Program-made: the position numbers and the translations under genes
Assembly (NCBI GenBank): GCA_045105475.1
Contig: JBGCDP010000314.1
Location: 1-25,668 of the forward strand
Direction of reading: 5' to 3'
Source of the DNA: WTJY01 sp045105475
Lineage (GTDB): Bacteria > Chloroflexota > Anaerolineae > Promineifilales > Promineifilaceae
Length of the DNA: 25,668 nucleotides
Shown here: in pieces, positions 8,053 through 15,773 of the stretch
Layout of the letters: each line of letters opens with the position of its first letter
Position numbering within the stretch: the stretch's first letter is position 1
The notes under the pieces: generated by a model
What the model was told of the DNA's origin: nothing
Databases searched by the model: none
What the model saw: the letters and a program-made list of their open reading frames with translations, nothing else

Positions 8053-8819
8053 GAGTTGAGTTTTAAGAATCCACCGTCAATCGGGTAGAAACTGCCGGTG
8101 ACAAATCCAGCTTCGGCCGAACACAAATAATTGATGAGCCAAGCGATTTCCATCGGCTTGCCCATCCGGCCGATCGGTTGCGTTTTTGACAACGCCTCAA
8201 ACATCTCTTGTTCTTGACCCGGATAGTTGGCTTGCAAATACCCATCGACAAACGGAGTATGCACCCGGCCGGGGCCGACCATATTGCAGCGAATGTTGTC
8301 ACCGATGAAGTCTTTCGCGACTGAGAATGTCATCGTATAGACAGCACCCTTGCTCATCGAGTAAGCAAAACGGTCTGTGATGCCGGTAACCGAGGCGACT
8401 GAAGCGAGATTGACAATTGCACCTCCACCCGATTTTTTCATGAGCGTTGTGCCGTAATGCAGACAGCTATAAACACTCTTGATATTGACCGCATAAATCT
8501 TGTCGAGATCGTCAGGTGAGGTTGTTTCGGCCGTGCCGATATGAGCGATTCCGGCGTTGTTGATCAAAATATCAAGCGAGCCAGCTTCTTCATAGATGGT
8601 ATTAAAAATCTCGCCAACTTTTTCGTGATCGGTCAGATCGCAATGGTGGAAAGTGGCTGACAGTTCAGCCGCTACTTTTTCACCGTTTTCTGTGTCTAAA
8701 TCGAGCAGGTGCACATTTGCCCCTTGCTGAGCAAAGACTCGGCAAACCGCTTCGCCGATCCCTTTTGCGCCACCGGTTACGATGGCGACTTTTTCGTCTA
8801 ATCTAAATGGAGTTTTCAT
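8049..8819 (-). CDS. SDR-family oxidoreductase (sugar operon, third gene)
   Basis: A 256-residue classical SDR. The cofactor motif TGGAKGIG begins at T15, the acidic LLDLD after strand two points to NAD+, NNAG is at 87-90, catalytic Ser is S140, and the YxxxK pair is Y153/K157 in YSMSK. PGRVHTPF and IDGGF complete the family pattern. It resembles sugar or sugar-acid dehydrogenase SDRs (L-fucose or 2-keto-3-deoxy-acid types), but this is general likeness only. It is not a close copy of the neighbouring SDR, so the two probably act on different substrates or steps. Hairpin repeats lie directly before its start and at its stop; its TAG is part of the downstream repeat. No Shine-Dalgarno is seen before the ATG. 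Confidence 0.92.
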   Translation of the reverse strand: MKTPFRLDEKVAIVTGGAKGIGEAVCRVFAQQGANVHLLDLDTENGEKVAAELSATFHHCDLTDHEKVGEIFNTIYEEAGSLDILINNAGIAHIGTAETTSPDDLDKIYAVNIKSVYSCLHYGTTLMKKSGGGAIVNLASVASVTGITDRFAYSMSKGAVYTMTFSVAKDFIGDNIRCNMVGPGRVHTPFVDGYLQANYPGQEQEMFEALSKTQPIGRMGKPMEIAWLINYLCSAEAGFVTGSFYPIDGGFLKLNS

Positions 8820-8830
8820 GGGATATTTGT

Positions 8831-8902
8831 GTAGGTGTCGACGAGGTTGGGTTCAATTTGACTACGAAGAGAAAAGATGGTTCCGACCTCGTCGACCCCT
8901 AC
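8831..8902 (-). repeat. Intergenic hairpin repeat, copy 2
   Basis: Arms 8831-8850 and 8883-8902 pair at 19 of 20 positions (one wobble) around a 32-base loop. Compared with copy 1, a G-C pair in the stem is replaced by A-T on both arms (ACGGGGT to ACGAGGT; ACCCCGT to ACCTCGT), a compensatory change. It lies 2 bases after the stop codon of the Gfo/Idh gene and 11 bases before the SDR start. Confidence 0.8.
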
Positions 8903-8904
8903 AG

Positions 8905-10053
8905 TTAAAATTGGAGCCACTTCACGTCGCTTTGGCTGCTTTCGACGACTTTTTCAATAAATTTAACGCCGCGTGCCCCGTCATAAACAGATGGGAAATC
9001 AAGCTCAAGCTCAGTTGGTTCGCGCCCCTCGAGCTTGGCTCGAACGGTGTCGCTGAAGTTCATAAATACGTTGGCGAACGCTTCATAAAACGCTTCAGGA
9101 TGGCCGGGTGGAAGTTGGGCTGCCCGTTGTGCCGCTGCACTTAAATAGCCGTTGCCACGTTTAAAGATTTGCACGGGCCCGGCCGGATCTTTGAAGGCCA
9201 CCGTGTTTGGCTCTTCTTGGTGCCATTCAAGGCTCCCTTTAGATCCGTACACTCGAATGTTGATGTCGTTTTCTTCGGCGGCCGCAATTTGCGAGCACCA
9301 GAGTAAGCCCCGTGCCCCATTGGTGAAGCGCAGCATCACATTGGCGTCATCGTCCAACTGTCGGCCGGGGGCGAACGTCGTGAGGTCAGCACAGATCGAT
9401 TCAAGCTCAAGTCCGGTCACATAACTGACGAGATTTTCGCAGTGTGACCCGATGTCGCCAACCGCTCCGGCGATGCCTGATCTTGTTGGATCAGTACGCC
9501 ACGCGGCCTGCTTGTTCTCATCTTCCATGCGGGTGAGCAACCATCCTTGTGGGTACTCAACAACGACTCGATTGATTTTGCCCAGCTTGCCGCTCGCGAT
9601 CCAGTCGCGGGCTTCTTTCACCATCGGGTAGCCGGTGTAGTTGTGGGTTAGCTCAAAAACAACGCCGCTTTCTTCTACCGCATCGATCAGCTCTTTGGCC
9701 TGGCGGCTAGAGTGAACCATCGGCTTGTCCATGAGGACGTTAAAGCCCGCTTCGAGAAATTCAAGCGCCGGCGGAAAGTGCATGTGGTTGGGGGTGACGA
9801 TGTTAACGAAATCAATTCGTTCACCAACGGGCAGTTGGCTCTCTTTCTCGAGCATCTCGTGCCAATCGCCATAGTTGCGTTCGTCGGCAATCATCAGGTC
9901 TTTGCCGGAAGCTTTGGCTTTTTCTGGAGTGCTGGAGAACGCGCCTGCAACCAGTTCGATTTGGCCGTTCAGCGCGGCCGCACGTCTGTGCACCGCTCCG
10001 ATAAACGAATCCCGGCCGCCCCCGATTTGTCCGTATTTTAGTTTTCTGTTCAT
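8905..10053 (-). CDS. Gfo/Idh/MocA-family oxidoreductase
   Basis: A 382-residue NAD(P)-dependent oxidoreductase of the glucose-fructose / inositol dehydrogenase type. The N-terminal Rossmann domain has the Gly-rich loop GQIGGGRDSFIGAVHR (8-23), VNIVTPNHMHFPPAL (83-97) and the catalytic-type Lys in MDKP (K110), where many relatives have EKP. The C-terminal alpha/beta domain carries VGDIGSHCENLVSYVTG, which holds the usual GxxxDxxxH-like sugar-binding region, and RVYGSKGSLEW. Such enzymes oxidise or epimerise sugars, inositols or sugar acids. It follows the TIM-barrel gene after a 79-base hairpin spacer; pairing of Gfo/Idh and xylose-isomerase-like genes is common in polyol and keto-sugar pathways. 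Its ATG lacks a clear ribosome site. The substrate is unknown. Confidence 0.92.
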   Translation of the reverse strand: MNRKLKYGQIGGGRDSFIGAVHRRAAALNGQIELVAGAFSSTPEKAKASGKDLMIADERNYGDWHEMLEKESQLPVGERIDFVNIVTPNHMHFPPALEFLEAGFNVLMDKPMVHSSRQAKELIDAVEESGVVFELTHNYTGYPMVKEARDWIASGKLGKINRVVVEYPQGWLLTRMEDENKQAAWRTDPTRSGIAGAVGDIGSHCENLVSYVTGLELESICADLTTFAPGRQLDDDANVMLRFTNGARGLLWCSQIAAAEENDINIRVYGSKGSLEWHQEEPNTVAFKDPAGPVQIFKRGNGYLSAAAQRAAQLPPGHPEAFYEAFANVFMNFSDTVRAKLEGREPTELELDFPSVYDGARGVKFIEKVVESSQSDVKWLQF

Positions 10054-10062
10054 GTTTTAGTG

Positions 10063-10125
10063 GTTAGTTAACAGTGATCAGTTCTCAGTTCGGTTGTGAG
10101 CGAAAAACTGATCACTGTTAGCTGA
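10063..10125 (-). repeat. Intergenic hairpin of a second type
   Basis: A perfect 15-bp inverted repeat, TAACAGTGATCAGTT (10069-10083) and AACTGATCACTGTTA (10106-10120), contains a nested CTCA/TGAG stem (10084-10087, 10097-10100). Outer pairing extends a few bases with wobbles. The sequence is unrelated to the repeats at 7981 and 8831 but sits in the equivalent place: just after a stop codon, inside the same operon. Partial echoes (CTGAAAACTGATTAC) flank it. Confidence 0.75.
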
Positions 10126-10132
10126 AAACTGA

Positions 10133-11131
10133 TTACTCTTTGCTAAATGCTGCATCGAATGCGACGTTTGAGGGTGAATAGTCGCTGTTGCGCACGTAGG
10201 CCAACGCCTCTGGCGCACCCCAATCACGATCCATTCCGGAGTCTTCCCACTCGATAGAAAGTGGTCCATTGTAACCGACTCGATTGAGTGCCCGGATGAT
10301 CGGGTCCATTTCGAGGTCACCGTGTCCGGGTGAAACAAAGTCCCATCCTCGTCGATGATCACCGAAATCGAGGTGGGATGAGAGGATCGAATTCCGGCCG
10401 GTTAAATTGACTTTTGAGTCTTTAACATGGGCATGGAAAATACGATCTGGGAATGCGTTGATCAGTTCAACCGGATCTATAAATTGGTGGATAAGATGGC
10501 TCGGGTCGAAGTTGATGCCGAAGGCGGGGTGATGGTCGACCGCTTCGAGTGCGCGCTGCATCGTGATGATGTCATAGGCGATTTCAGTTGGATGCACTTC
10601 GAGGCCGAATTTGACACCGTTTTCTGAAAATACGTCGAAGATCGGTTTCCAACGATTGGCGAAATCGACATAGCCTGCATCGATGTCAGCCTGACCGGTA
10701 GGTGGGAAGAAGTAGAGCATGTGCCAGACAGAGCTGCCGGTGAACCCGTTGACGACGTCTACTCCCATCATTTTGGCGGCGCGTGCGGCGTTTTTCATAT
10801 CTTCGGCCGCGCGTTGCCGTACCCCCTCAGGGTCCCCATCTTGCCAAATATAGTCAGGCGCAATTGATTTATGGCGTACATCAATCGGGTCGCACACGCA
10901 TTGTCCAACCAAGTGATTGCTGATGGCGTAGCATTTGAGCCCGTACTTATCGAGAAGATCGTGACGGCTTTGGATGTAGCCATCTTCAGACATTGCTCGG
11001 TCGATTTCAAAATGGTCGCCCCAACAGGCGAGTTCGAGGCCGTCATAGCCCCATTCGCTGACTTTTTTGGCTAGCTCTTCAAGTGGTAAGTCGGCCCACT
11101 GGCCGGTAAAAAGGGTAACTGGTCTGCCCAT
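10133..11131 (-). CDS. Sugar phosphate isomerase/epimerase (xylose-isomerase-like TIM barrel)
   Basis: A 332-residue AP-endonuclease-2-fold TIM barrel, the likely first gene of the sugar operon. It starts MGRPVTLFTGQWADLPLEEL and has GYDGLELACWGDHFE on the second strand. Metal-site candidates are E178 (GLEVHP), D209 and H212 (NFDPSHL), H233/H235 (FHAHVKDSK) and E294 (LSIEWED), the usual two-Glu/Asp-His layout. Relatives isomerise or epimerise keto-sugars, inositol intermediates or sugar phosphates. A strong ribosome site (GGAGG, seven bases before the ATG) contrasts with the three genes that follow it. The 256-base region upstream, facing the divergent P450 gene, should hold the operon promoter. 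The family is secure; the reaction is not. Confidence 0.9.
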   Translation of the reverse strand: MGRPVTLFTGQWADLPLEELAKKVSEWGYDGLELACWGDHFEIDRAMSEDGYIQSRHDLLDKYGLKCYAISNHLVGQCVCDPIDVRHKSIAPDYIWQDGDPEGVRQRAAEDMKNAARAAKMMGVDVVNGFTGSSVWHMLYFFPPTGQADIDAGYVDFANRWKPIFDVFSENGVKFGLEVHPTEIAYDIITMQRALEAVDHHPAFGINFDPSHLIHQFIDPVELINAFPDRIFHAHVKDSKVNLTGRNSILSSHLDFGDHRRGWDFVSPGHGDLEMDPIIRALNRVGYNGPLSIEWEDSGMDRDWGAPEALAYVRNSDYSPSNVAFDAAFSKE

Positions 11132-11387
11132 GTTGTTCCTCCGGTTTGTTGTTAAATGTTGTAAGAAGTTTACGCAGGTAATCGGTTGTCGCCAAGGCCA
11201 ACTATTTGTTTGCTTAGCCTAGAATATGATTGTTGTTGAAAAGTTGAGAGAGCAAAGAGTCTACAGCTATTATTGGAGGTGGCAACCTTATTTGACGTAG
11301 TTTCGTTCAAGGATTTAGTGGGAATAAGGGTGGCCTAGGAAAAGGAAATTTTAGCTGTTTGTACCTATAGCAGCTGAGGAGAAAATA
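11132..11387. promoter_or_regulatory. Divergent intergenic region between sugar operon and P450
   Basis: This 256-base gap must hold promoters for both the minus-strand sugar operon and the plus-strand P450. On the plus strand TTGACG at 11292-11297 resembles a -35 box, but no convincing -10 box follows at the right distance. A small inverted repeat AGCTG/CAGCT (11353-11357, 11371-11375) ends against the P450 ribosome site GAGGAG (11376-11381). No RNA gene or ORF is evident. Confidence 0.3.
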
Positions 11388-12764
11388 ATGGAACGAGTCG
11401 TAGCAGACACATGGCAAGATGGGATAACCGGTGCACCGCAACCACCAAAAGCGGCCGGGCTGCCACTCCTCGGAAGTGTGATTCCGATGGCGAAGGACCC
11501 CATACATTTTTTAGTTGATCAATATCGTGAATTAGGGCCTATTTTTAAAGTGCAGGCGTTGCACCGGAACTTTACGATTTTGGCAGGGCCGCAAGCGAAT
11601 TTATTTATGACCAAGCATGGAGACAAATATTTGTCCGGCCGGGATTCATGGACAACCTTTGCTGATGAAGTTGACTCTCAATATTTTATGGCTGCCATTG
11701 ACGGTAAAGTACACAAACAAATGCGGAGCATCATCAAAAAGCCGTACTCTCGTCAAAATTTGCTTTCTAAAATTCCTGATGTGGTACAGACGGTTGATAC
11801 TTTCACTCAAGGTTGGGGGGCTGGCGACTCTTTTTCTACGTTTTCTAAAATGCAGGTGCTTATCGCCGATCAGATTGGGACGTTATTGCTGGGGCATGGG
11901 CCAGGTGAATATTTTAGTGACTTTGCCTATTTTATGCGGACGATCTTGAATGCGGTGCTGGGGCAGCGGCCGAAACTATCTTTAAAGATGCCGGGTTATC
12001 TACATGCCAAAGCTCGGGTGATGGAATTGGCCAATAATATGATCGAGGCCCATCGAGCTAATCCTAATCCACCCGAAGATCATGACATCATCGACTTCTT
12101 GCTCAAAGCTCAAGTGACTGATCCTGAGTTGATGACAGAGCCTGAGATTGTGCTTGCCACGCTTGGCCCTTACTTGGCGGGTATCGACACGGCGGCCGGA
12201 ACGCTCGCATTTGTCTTATATGCTTTATTCAAAAACCCCGAGGTGATTGAGCGGTTGGTGCCAGAGATCGATGCCGCTTTTGCAGAAGGGCCGCCTGATT
12301 CGAAAGCATTGCGTGGGATGCATATTTTGCATGGGGTAATTTTAGAATCGATGCGACTTTACCCCGTCGCCCCAATGCTGCCACGCCATGTGGTTGAGCC
12401 GTTTGAATTTGCAGGTCACCAACTCAACGTGGGTGATCCGGTAATGTTGGCCAATGGGGTGGCTCATTTTGACGGGGCGATTTATAAAGACCCTGACCGT
12501 TTTGATATTGACCGGATTCTTGACCCACGGAAAGAACACCGTCAACCGGGAGCCTTTGCTCCTTATGGATTGGGCGCACATACATGTGCGGGTGCAGGCT
12601 TTGCTGAGGTTGAGATCATGGTCACAATAGCGACCTTGTTTCATCGTTTTGAGCTATCGATGGCCCCGGCCGATTATGAGCTGAAACGTGTGTTTAATCC
12701 TAGCCCTGCTCCGACAAAGGAATTTCAATTCAACATTGTTAAGCGACGCCATGACGCTTCTTAA
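11388..12764 (+). CDS. Cytochrome P450
   Basis: A 458-residue soluble P450. The I-helix oxygen-activation motif is AGIDTAAG (264-271, with D267-T268), the K-helix ExxR is E320/R323 in ESMRLYP, the meander region has DPDRFDIDRIL, and the haem loop is FAPYGLGAHTCAGAG with the ligand at C400. The N-terminal proline hinge (PPKAAGLPLLGSV) directly follows the start with no membrane anchor, as in typical bacterial P450s. It begins with a good ribosome site (GAGGAG, six bases spacing). No ferredoxin or reductase gene is nearby, so electrons come from partners elsewhere. Its 3' end overlaps the convergent GNAT gene by 26 bases. The substrate cannot be predicted; resemblance to CYP51-like proteins is only general. 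Confidence 0.95.
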   Translation: MERVVADTWQDGITGAPQPPKAAGLPLLGSVIPMAKDPIHFLVDQYRELGPIFKVQALHRNFTILAGPQANLFMTKHGDKYLSGRDSWTTFADEVDSQYFMAAIDGKVHKQMRSIIKKPYSRQNLLSKIPDVVQTVDTFTQGWGAGDSFSTFSKMQVLIADQIGTLLLGHGPGEYFSDFAYFMRTILNAVLGQRPKLSLKMPGYLHAKARVMELANNMIEAHRANPNPPEDHDIIDFLLKAQVTDPELMTEPEIVLATLGPYLAGIDTAAGTLAFVLYALFKNPEVIERLVPEIDAAFAEGPPDSKALRGMHILHGVILESMRLYPVAPMLPRHVVEPFEFAGHQLNVGDPVMLANGVAHFDGAIYKDPDRFDIDRILDPRKEHRQPGAFAPYGLGAHTCAGAGFAEVEIMVTIATLFHRFELSMAPADYELKRVFNPSPAPTKEFQFNIVKRRHDAS

Positions 12765-13257
12765 GTGTGGAAAAAAGCCCGTAATTTATACCTTTGAGGT
12801 CCAAATCTTTTTCTTTGTACATTCCGATTTTTTCTAGAACTCGGCTTGATGCATGGTTGGTCTGCCGCACAAGCCCGATAAGCCGTGGCTCTTCAAGAAC
12901 GGTGACCGCATAGTCACGCACGGCTGTAGCCGCTTCTGTTGCAAAGCCTTGACCCCAATAGTCGCTTTGAAAATCATATCCGATTTCCAGCTCCCGCTTG
13001 CCTTCGATTGTGTACTCCGTTAAGCCGCAGTTCCCGATTAATCTATTGTTTGCTTTTAGAATTACTGCGAAAAGGCTATACCCATGCTTTTTTTGATGAT
13101 TTAAGTTTCTATCGAGCCACGCTTTAACTTGATCAGGATTTAGTGGCTCTGAATCGAAAGCCGCCATCACTTTCAGATCGGTAAAGATAAGCGAGATAGC
13201 ATCGAGATCACTTGGTGCCATCGGCCGGAGAATAAGACGCTTCGTTTCAAGTTTCAT
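12739..13257 (-). CDS. GNAT acetyltransferase, RimJ/RimL type
   Basis: A 172-residue acetyltransferase of the RimJ/RimL/ribosomal-protein-acetyltransferase-like group (Acetyltransf_3). It starts MKLETKRLILRPMAPSDLDAI, the standard opening of this group, and has the acetyl-CoA pyrophosphate loop YWGQGFATEA followed by NHASSRVLEKIGM, the typical helix before the last strands. It is the last gene of a six-gene operon: its ATG directly follows the TAA of the upstream kinase-like gene with no gap. It overlaps the convergent P450 gene by 26 bases. The target could be a protein N-terminus or a small amine. No ribosome site is clear, consistent with translational coupling. Confidence 0.9.
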   Translation of the reverse strand: MKLETKRLILRPMAPSDLDAISLIFTDLKVMAAFDSEPLNPDQVKAWLDRNLNHQKKHGYSLFAVILKANNRLIGNCGLTEYTIEGKRELEIGYDFQSDYWGQGFATEAATAVRDYAVTVLEEPRLIGLVRQTNHASSRVLEKIGMYKEKDLDLKGINYGLFSTLKKRHGVA

Positions 13258-14031
13258 TTAAAAGAGCCCTAAAGTGATTTGAGCCTGATTTTTTACCAAG
13301 TAATCAATATCTTTTAAATAGATTAAGTGATGACCATCTCGCAAGTCCCCGATAAACTTTTCGTTTCCATTTTCTGCTTCAGCCTGCATGAAATCAACAA
13401 AAGCTATCATGCGATTAAGTACCATTTGAACAAGCTCTTTACGATCAGAGTCTGGCATGTTGTAGCTATCACAAAACAGTTTTGTGCGCCGAATTTGATC
13501 AACTAAATTTGGAATAAACGCATGGTGCTGATCGCTCAGAGGCGCCCAACGATAAACGGCATAGGCGATGTCCCAGAGGCGTGGTGCTGGGTGGGCGGTG
13601 TCAAAGTCGATAATGCCGATAGCTTGATTGCCGTTTAACACGACGTTGTAAGGGGCAAAATCCCCATGGCAGATGACTTCGGCCGGTTCTCTACTCGGTA
13701 ACATCCAAGGCAGGATCAATGTCTCCGCATTGATAAATGAGGCAGTTGTATCATGGTAGGCACGCAGCAACTTCGCGGCCGAGATAAGCGCTTCTTCGGA
13801 TTTGGCCGTATCGCTCAGCGGATAGTTGCTGACTTCTCCGCTAATAAATGAGACGATCTCGTTGCCGTTTTCATCAAACCCAAGCGGTTGCGGAGCTTGC
13901 TCAAAGCCTGACTTTTGAAGATGTTCTAGCAATTGAAAAACCGCACCTGACCATGCTCCAGACGGCCGGATCACAGTTTCACCAGATCGGAATATTTGAT
14001 TGTCACGGCCGCCGGTTAAAGCCTCATTCAT
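13258..14031 (-). CDS. APH-family phosphotransferase (kinase-like)
   Basis: A 257-residue aminoglycoside-phosphotransferase/choline-kinase-fold protein. The catalytic loop is CHGDFAPYNVV (H122, D124, N129) and the metal-binding loop is GIIDFDTAHPAPRLWD (D142). The N-lobe is short (about 60 residues), with GGRDNQIFRSGETVIRP in place of the canonical nucleotide loop and VIRP holding no obvious ATP-binding Lys. PRLWDIAYAVYRWAPL is typical of the C-lobe in this branch. It lies between a deaminase gene (2 bases upstream) and a GNAT gene (abutting). The family phosphorylates antibiotics, homoserine, choline, thiamine and other metabolites; its substrate is unknown, and resistance should not be assumed. 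Confidence 0.88.
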   Translation of the reverse strand: MNEALTGGRDNQIFRSGETVIRPSGAWSGAVFQLLEHLQKSGFEQAPQPLGFDENGNEIVSFISGEVSNYPLSDTAKSEEALISAAKLLRAYHDTTASFINAETLILPWMLPSREPAEVICHGDFAPYNVVLNGNQAIGIIDFDTAHPAPRLWDIAYAVYRWAPLSDQHHAFIPNLVDQIRRTKLFCDSYNMPDSDRKELVQMVLNRMIAFVDFMQAEAENGNEKFIGDLRDGHHLIYLKDIDYLVKNQAQITLGLF

Positions 14032-14033
14032 AC

Positions 14034-14513
14034 TTACTCCATTGAATCCCAGAAACCTAAATGCACCTTGATAGCTTCATCTTCAAGCAATGGCCCTACA
14101 ACTTCAATCGGCTTTTGCCCATGTTTGAAAACATCTCTGCATGGTAGATACAAGATGTTTTCATCCGCTTTGTCGATCAAGCTGTAAAGCCCTTCTTCGC
14201 TTAAACCAAATACAACGCGACGGATATTGCCCCAAAAGATTGCTCCTGCGCACATGGGACAGGGTTCAGTGCTGGTGTAGAGGGTGCAGGTGGCTAAAAA
14301 CTGATCTGTATACTTCTTTGATGCGGCCCGCACAAGGTTGAGCTCAGCATGGCCGGTGCAGTCGTTTTCGGTCATGACGCTGTTTTCCGCTTCGAGCAAG
14401 ACGTTGCCTTCAGCATCGACTAGCAGTGCGCCAAATGGGTGATTTCCGTGGTCTCTAGCCTTTTGTGCAAGACCAATGGCGGCTTGGATAAATATTGGGT
14501 CGTTTTGATGCAT
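14034..14513 (-). CDS. Nucleoside/nucleobase deaminase (cytidine-deaminase fold)
   Basis: A zinc deaminase of the CMP/dCMP, TadA and guanine-deaminase family (COG0590-like), 159 residues from the ATG at 14513. An upstream in-frame ATG at 14564 would overlap the methyltransferase by 52 bases; the chosen start overlaps its TAA by one base (TAATG), the usual coupled arrangement. Zinc and catalytic residues are H55-A-E57 (TGHAELN), C85 and C88 (EPCPMCAGAI). NHPFGALLVD is the conserved substrate-pocket strand. With no other nucleotide gene around and kinase, methyltransferase and acetyltransferase neighbours, it may act on a modified base or small heterocycle rather than tRNA. Family secure, substrate unknown. 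Confidence 0.9.
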   Translation of the reverse strand: MHQNDPIFIQAAIGLAQKARDHGNHPFGALLVDAEGNVLLEAENSVMTENDCTGHAELNLVRAASKKYTDQFLATCTLYTSTEPCPMCAGAIFWGNIRRVVFGLSEEGLYSLIDKADENILYLPCRDVFKHGQKPIEVVGPLLEDEAIKVHLGFWDSME

Positions 14514-15265
14514 TAAGCTATTTGTCCTGCGATAAATAAGATTCCAGGAATGTGTTGGCTCCACTGATATGAGAGTGAATCGACTTCATCAATCAAAAAT
14601 TGAGGTTCTTCAAGGCGGACAAGCTGAATTCCGGCCGCTTGCAAGCTGTTAATCAGCGTTGATAATTTGCGATGGTGGGCACCGACACGGCCGCGTACAC
14701 CTGTTCCGCCAGAGCTCCAATGCCCTTCTTCAAAATATCGCTGAACCCGATGGTGTTGAAAGCGGCCGTTTTCGTTTTGTTCGATCGGCTCAAAAGGGAC
14801 GGTAAACGGGGTTTCAAAGCAAGGATGCAATAGAGCGGTCAAAAACCGGCCTGTTGGCTTTAGGACCCTTTTCACCGATTTAAACGCTGCGTCGATATTG
14901 GGAATGTCCATCAATGCCATTTTACACATAACCAGATCGAATTGAAGGTCACTGATTTTTGCTAAGGATTGAGCATCGTCGAGGAAAAAAGTTGATTTTG
15001 AGTGTGTTGCTGCCTGCTCACGAGCGGCCGTGATGTTAACTTGAGATACATCAATGCCTGTAACTCTGGCTCCTAGCTTAACCATTTCACGAGCAAGCTG
15101 TCCTTCTCCACAGCATAAATCTAAGACCGTTTTGCCCTTCCTATCGCCAGCCATTTTGAGTAGAAAGTCACTTGTTTGGGCATAGAGTGAATTGGGGTTG
15201 TTTACCCCGAATTGGACAAAATTTAGATAATAATCGTCAATGGCATCGTATACGGCAGTTGGCAT
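14513..15265 (-). CDS. Class I SAM-dependent methyltransferase
   Basis: A 250-residue Rossmann-fold methyltransferase. Motif I is VLDLCCGEGQLARE (47-60), followed by the acidic strand end VTGIDVS (motif II), a DDAQSL segment and post-motif FDLVMCKMALMDIPNID, then RVLKPTGRFLTALLHPCFE, the pattern of UbiE/UbiG-like small-molecule methyltransferases. The N-terminal YDAIDDYYLNF is a common cap helix in this group. It starts one base after the stop of the HEAT-like gene and overlaps the deaminase start by one base, so it is co-translated with both. Likely a small-molecule O-, N- or C-methyltransferase; the acceptor is unknown. Confidence 0.9.
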   Translation of the reverse strand: MPTAVYDAIDDYYLNFVQFGVNNPNSLYAQTSDFLLKMAGDRKGKTVLDLCCGEGQLAREMVKLGARVTGIDVSQVNITAAREQAATHSKSTFFLDDAQSLAKISDLQFDLVMCKMALMDIPNIDAAFKSVKRVLKPTGRFLTALLHPCFETPFTVPFEPIEQNENGRFQHHRVQRYFEEGHWSSGGTGVRGRVGAHHRKLSTLINSLQAAGIQLVRLEEPQFLIDEVDSLSYQWSQHIPGILFIAGQIA

Positions 15266-15266
15266 A

Positions 15267-15767
15267 TTAATTTCTCCTTTTTAAATTTCGCAATCTTGCC
15301 TTCACTGATGGGGATTCATTTTCTAGGGCATTTTCGAACAGCCGTTCAAATTCTTTTGAAAATTCTGAATATTGGTTCGACAATTCAAAAAACCCACCGT
15401 ACGCCCATGCCCGCACAAACTTGTTCTTGCTCAGCAAGCAGTCACGGATAAATGTTTCAACGTTTGATTTGCAAGCCTCATCTATTTGAAGATAAGGGAG
15501 GCATTGCAATATATGTAGCTTTGCTTCCCAACTGTTTAGCTTTGAAAGATGGGTAAAGAGCTGGGCGATGTCTTGGCTAGATAGTTGCTGACTACGTTCG
15601 AGATGTGCTTTTAGCAACCATGTCGCGCCTGTTTCAGTCATGGGGTGTGGGATGAGGTCAAGTAACTCTGAAATAAAGCAGTTGTCAAGATGGTGTAGAA
15701 GATAAATAGCCTGGATGGCACCGGCCGACTTTTGGTCCCAATCTTCCAGTTTTTGTTTAAGCACCAT
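15267..15767 (-). CDS. HEAT/ARM-like helical repeat protein, hypothetical
   Basis: A 166-residue all-helical protein that I do not recognise beyond its repeat-like character. Paired helices recur about every 35-40 residues: LEDWDQKSAGAIQAIYLL, TETGATWLLKAHLERS, LNSWEAKLHILQCLPYL, SKNKFVRAWAYGGFFEL and SPSVKARLRNLKRRN. The xxVRAWAYGGF and SVKARLRNL pieces look like HEAT-repeat second helices. There are no catalytic motifs, signal peptide or membrane segments. It begins six bases after the APH-like kinase stop and ends one base before the methyltransferase start, so it is part of the operon and may be a scaffold or regulator of the adjacent kinase. The role is inference only. Confidence 0.65.
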   Translation of the reverse strand: MVLKQKLEDWDQKSAGAIQAIYLLHHLDNCFISELLDLIPHPMTETGATWLLKAHLERSQQLSSQDIAQLFTHLSKLNSWEAKLHILQCLPYLQIDEACKSNVETFIRDCLLSKNKFVRAWAYGGFFELSNQYSEFSKEFERLFENALENESPSVKARLRNLKRRN

Positions 15768-15773
15768 ATTGAA

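Noticed and set aside
10063..10125. Inverted repeat as a phage or transposon attachment site
   Set aside because: No integrase, transposase or target duplication is nearby, and the position after a stop codon matches the other operon hairpins.
11388..12764. Assigning the P450 to CYP51 (sterol demethylase)
   Set aside because: Only general P450 motifs and vague likeness are visible; the substrate-recognition signatures of CYP51 were not confirmed.
14514..14564. Upstream in-frame ATG for the deaminase
   Set aside because: It would overlap the methyltransferase by 52 bases, and the added residues do not resemble the family. The TAATG junction at 14513 is the better start.
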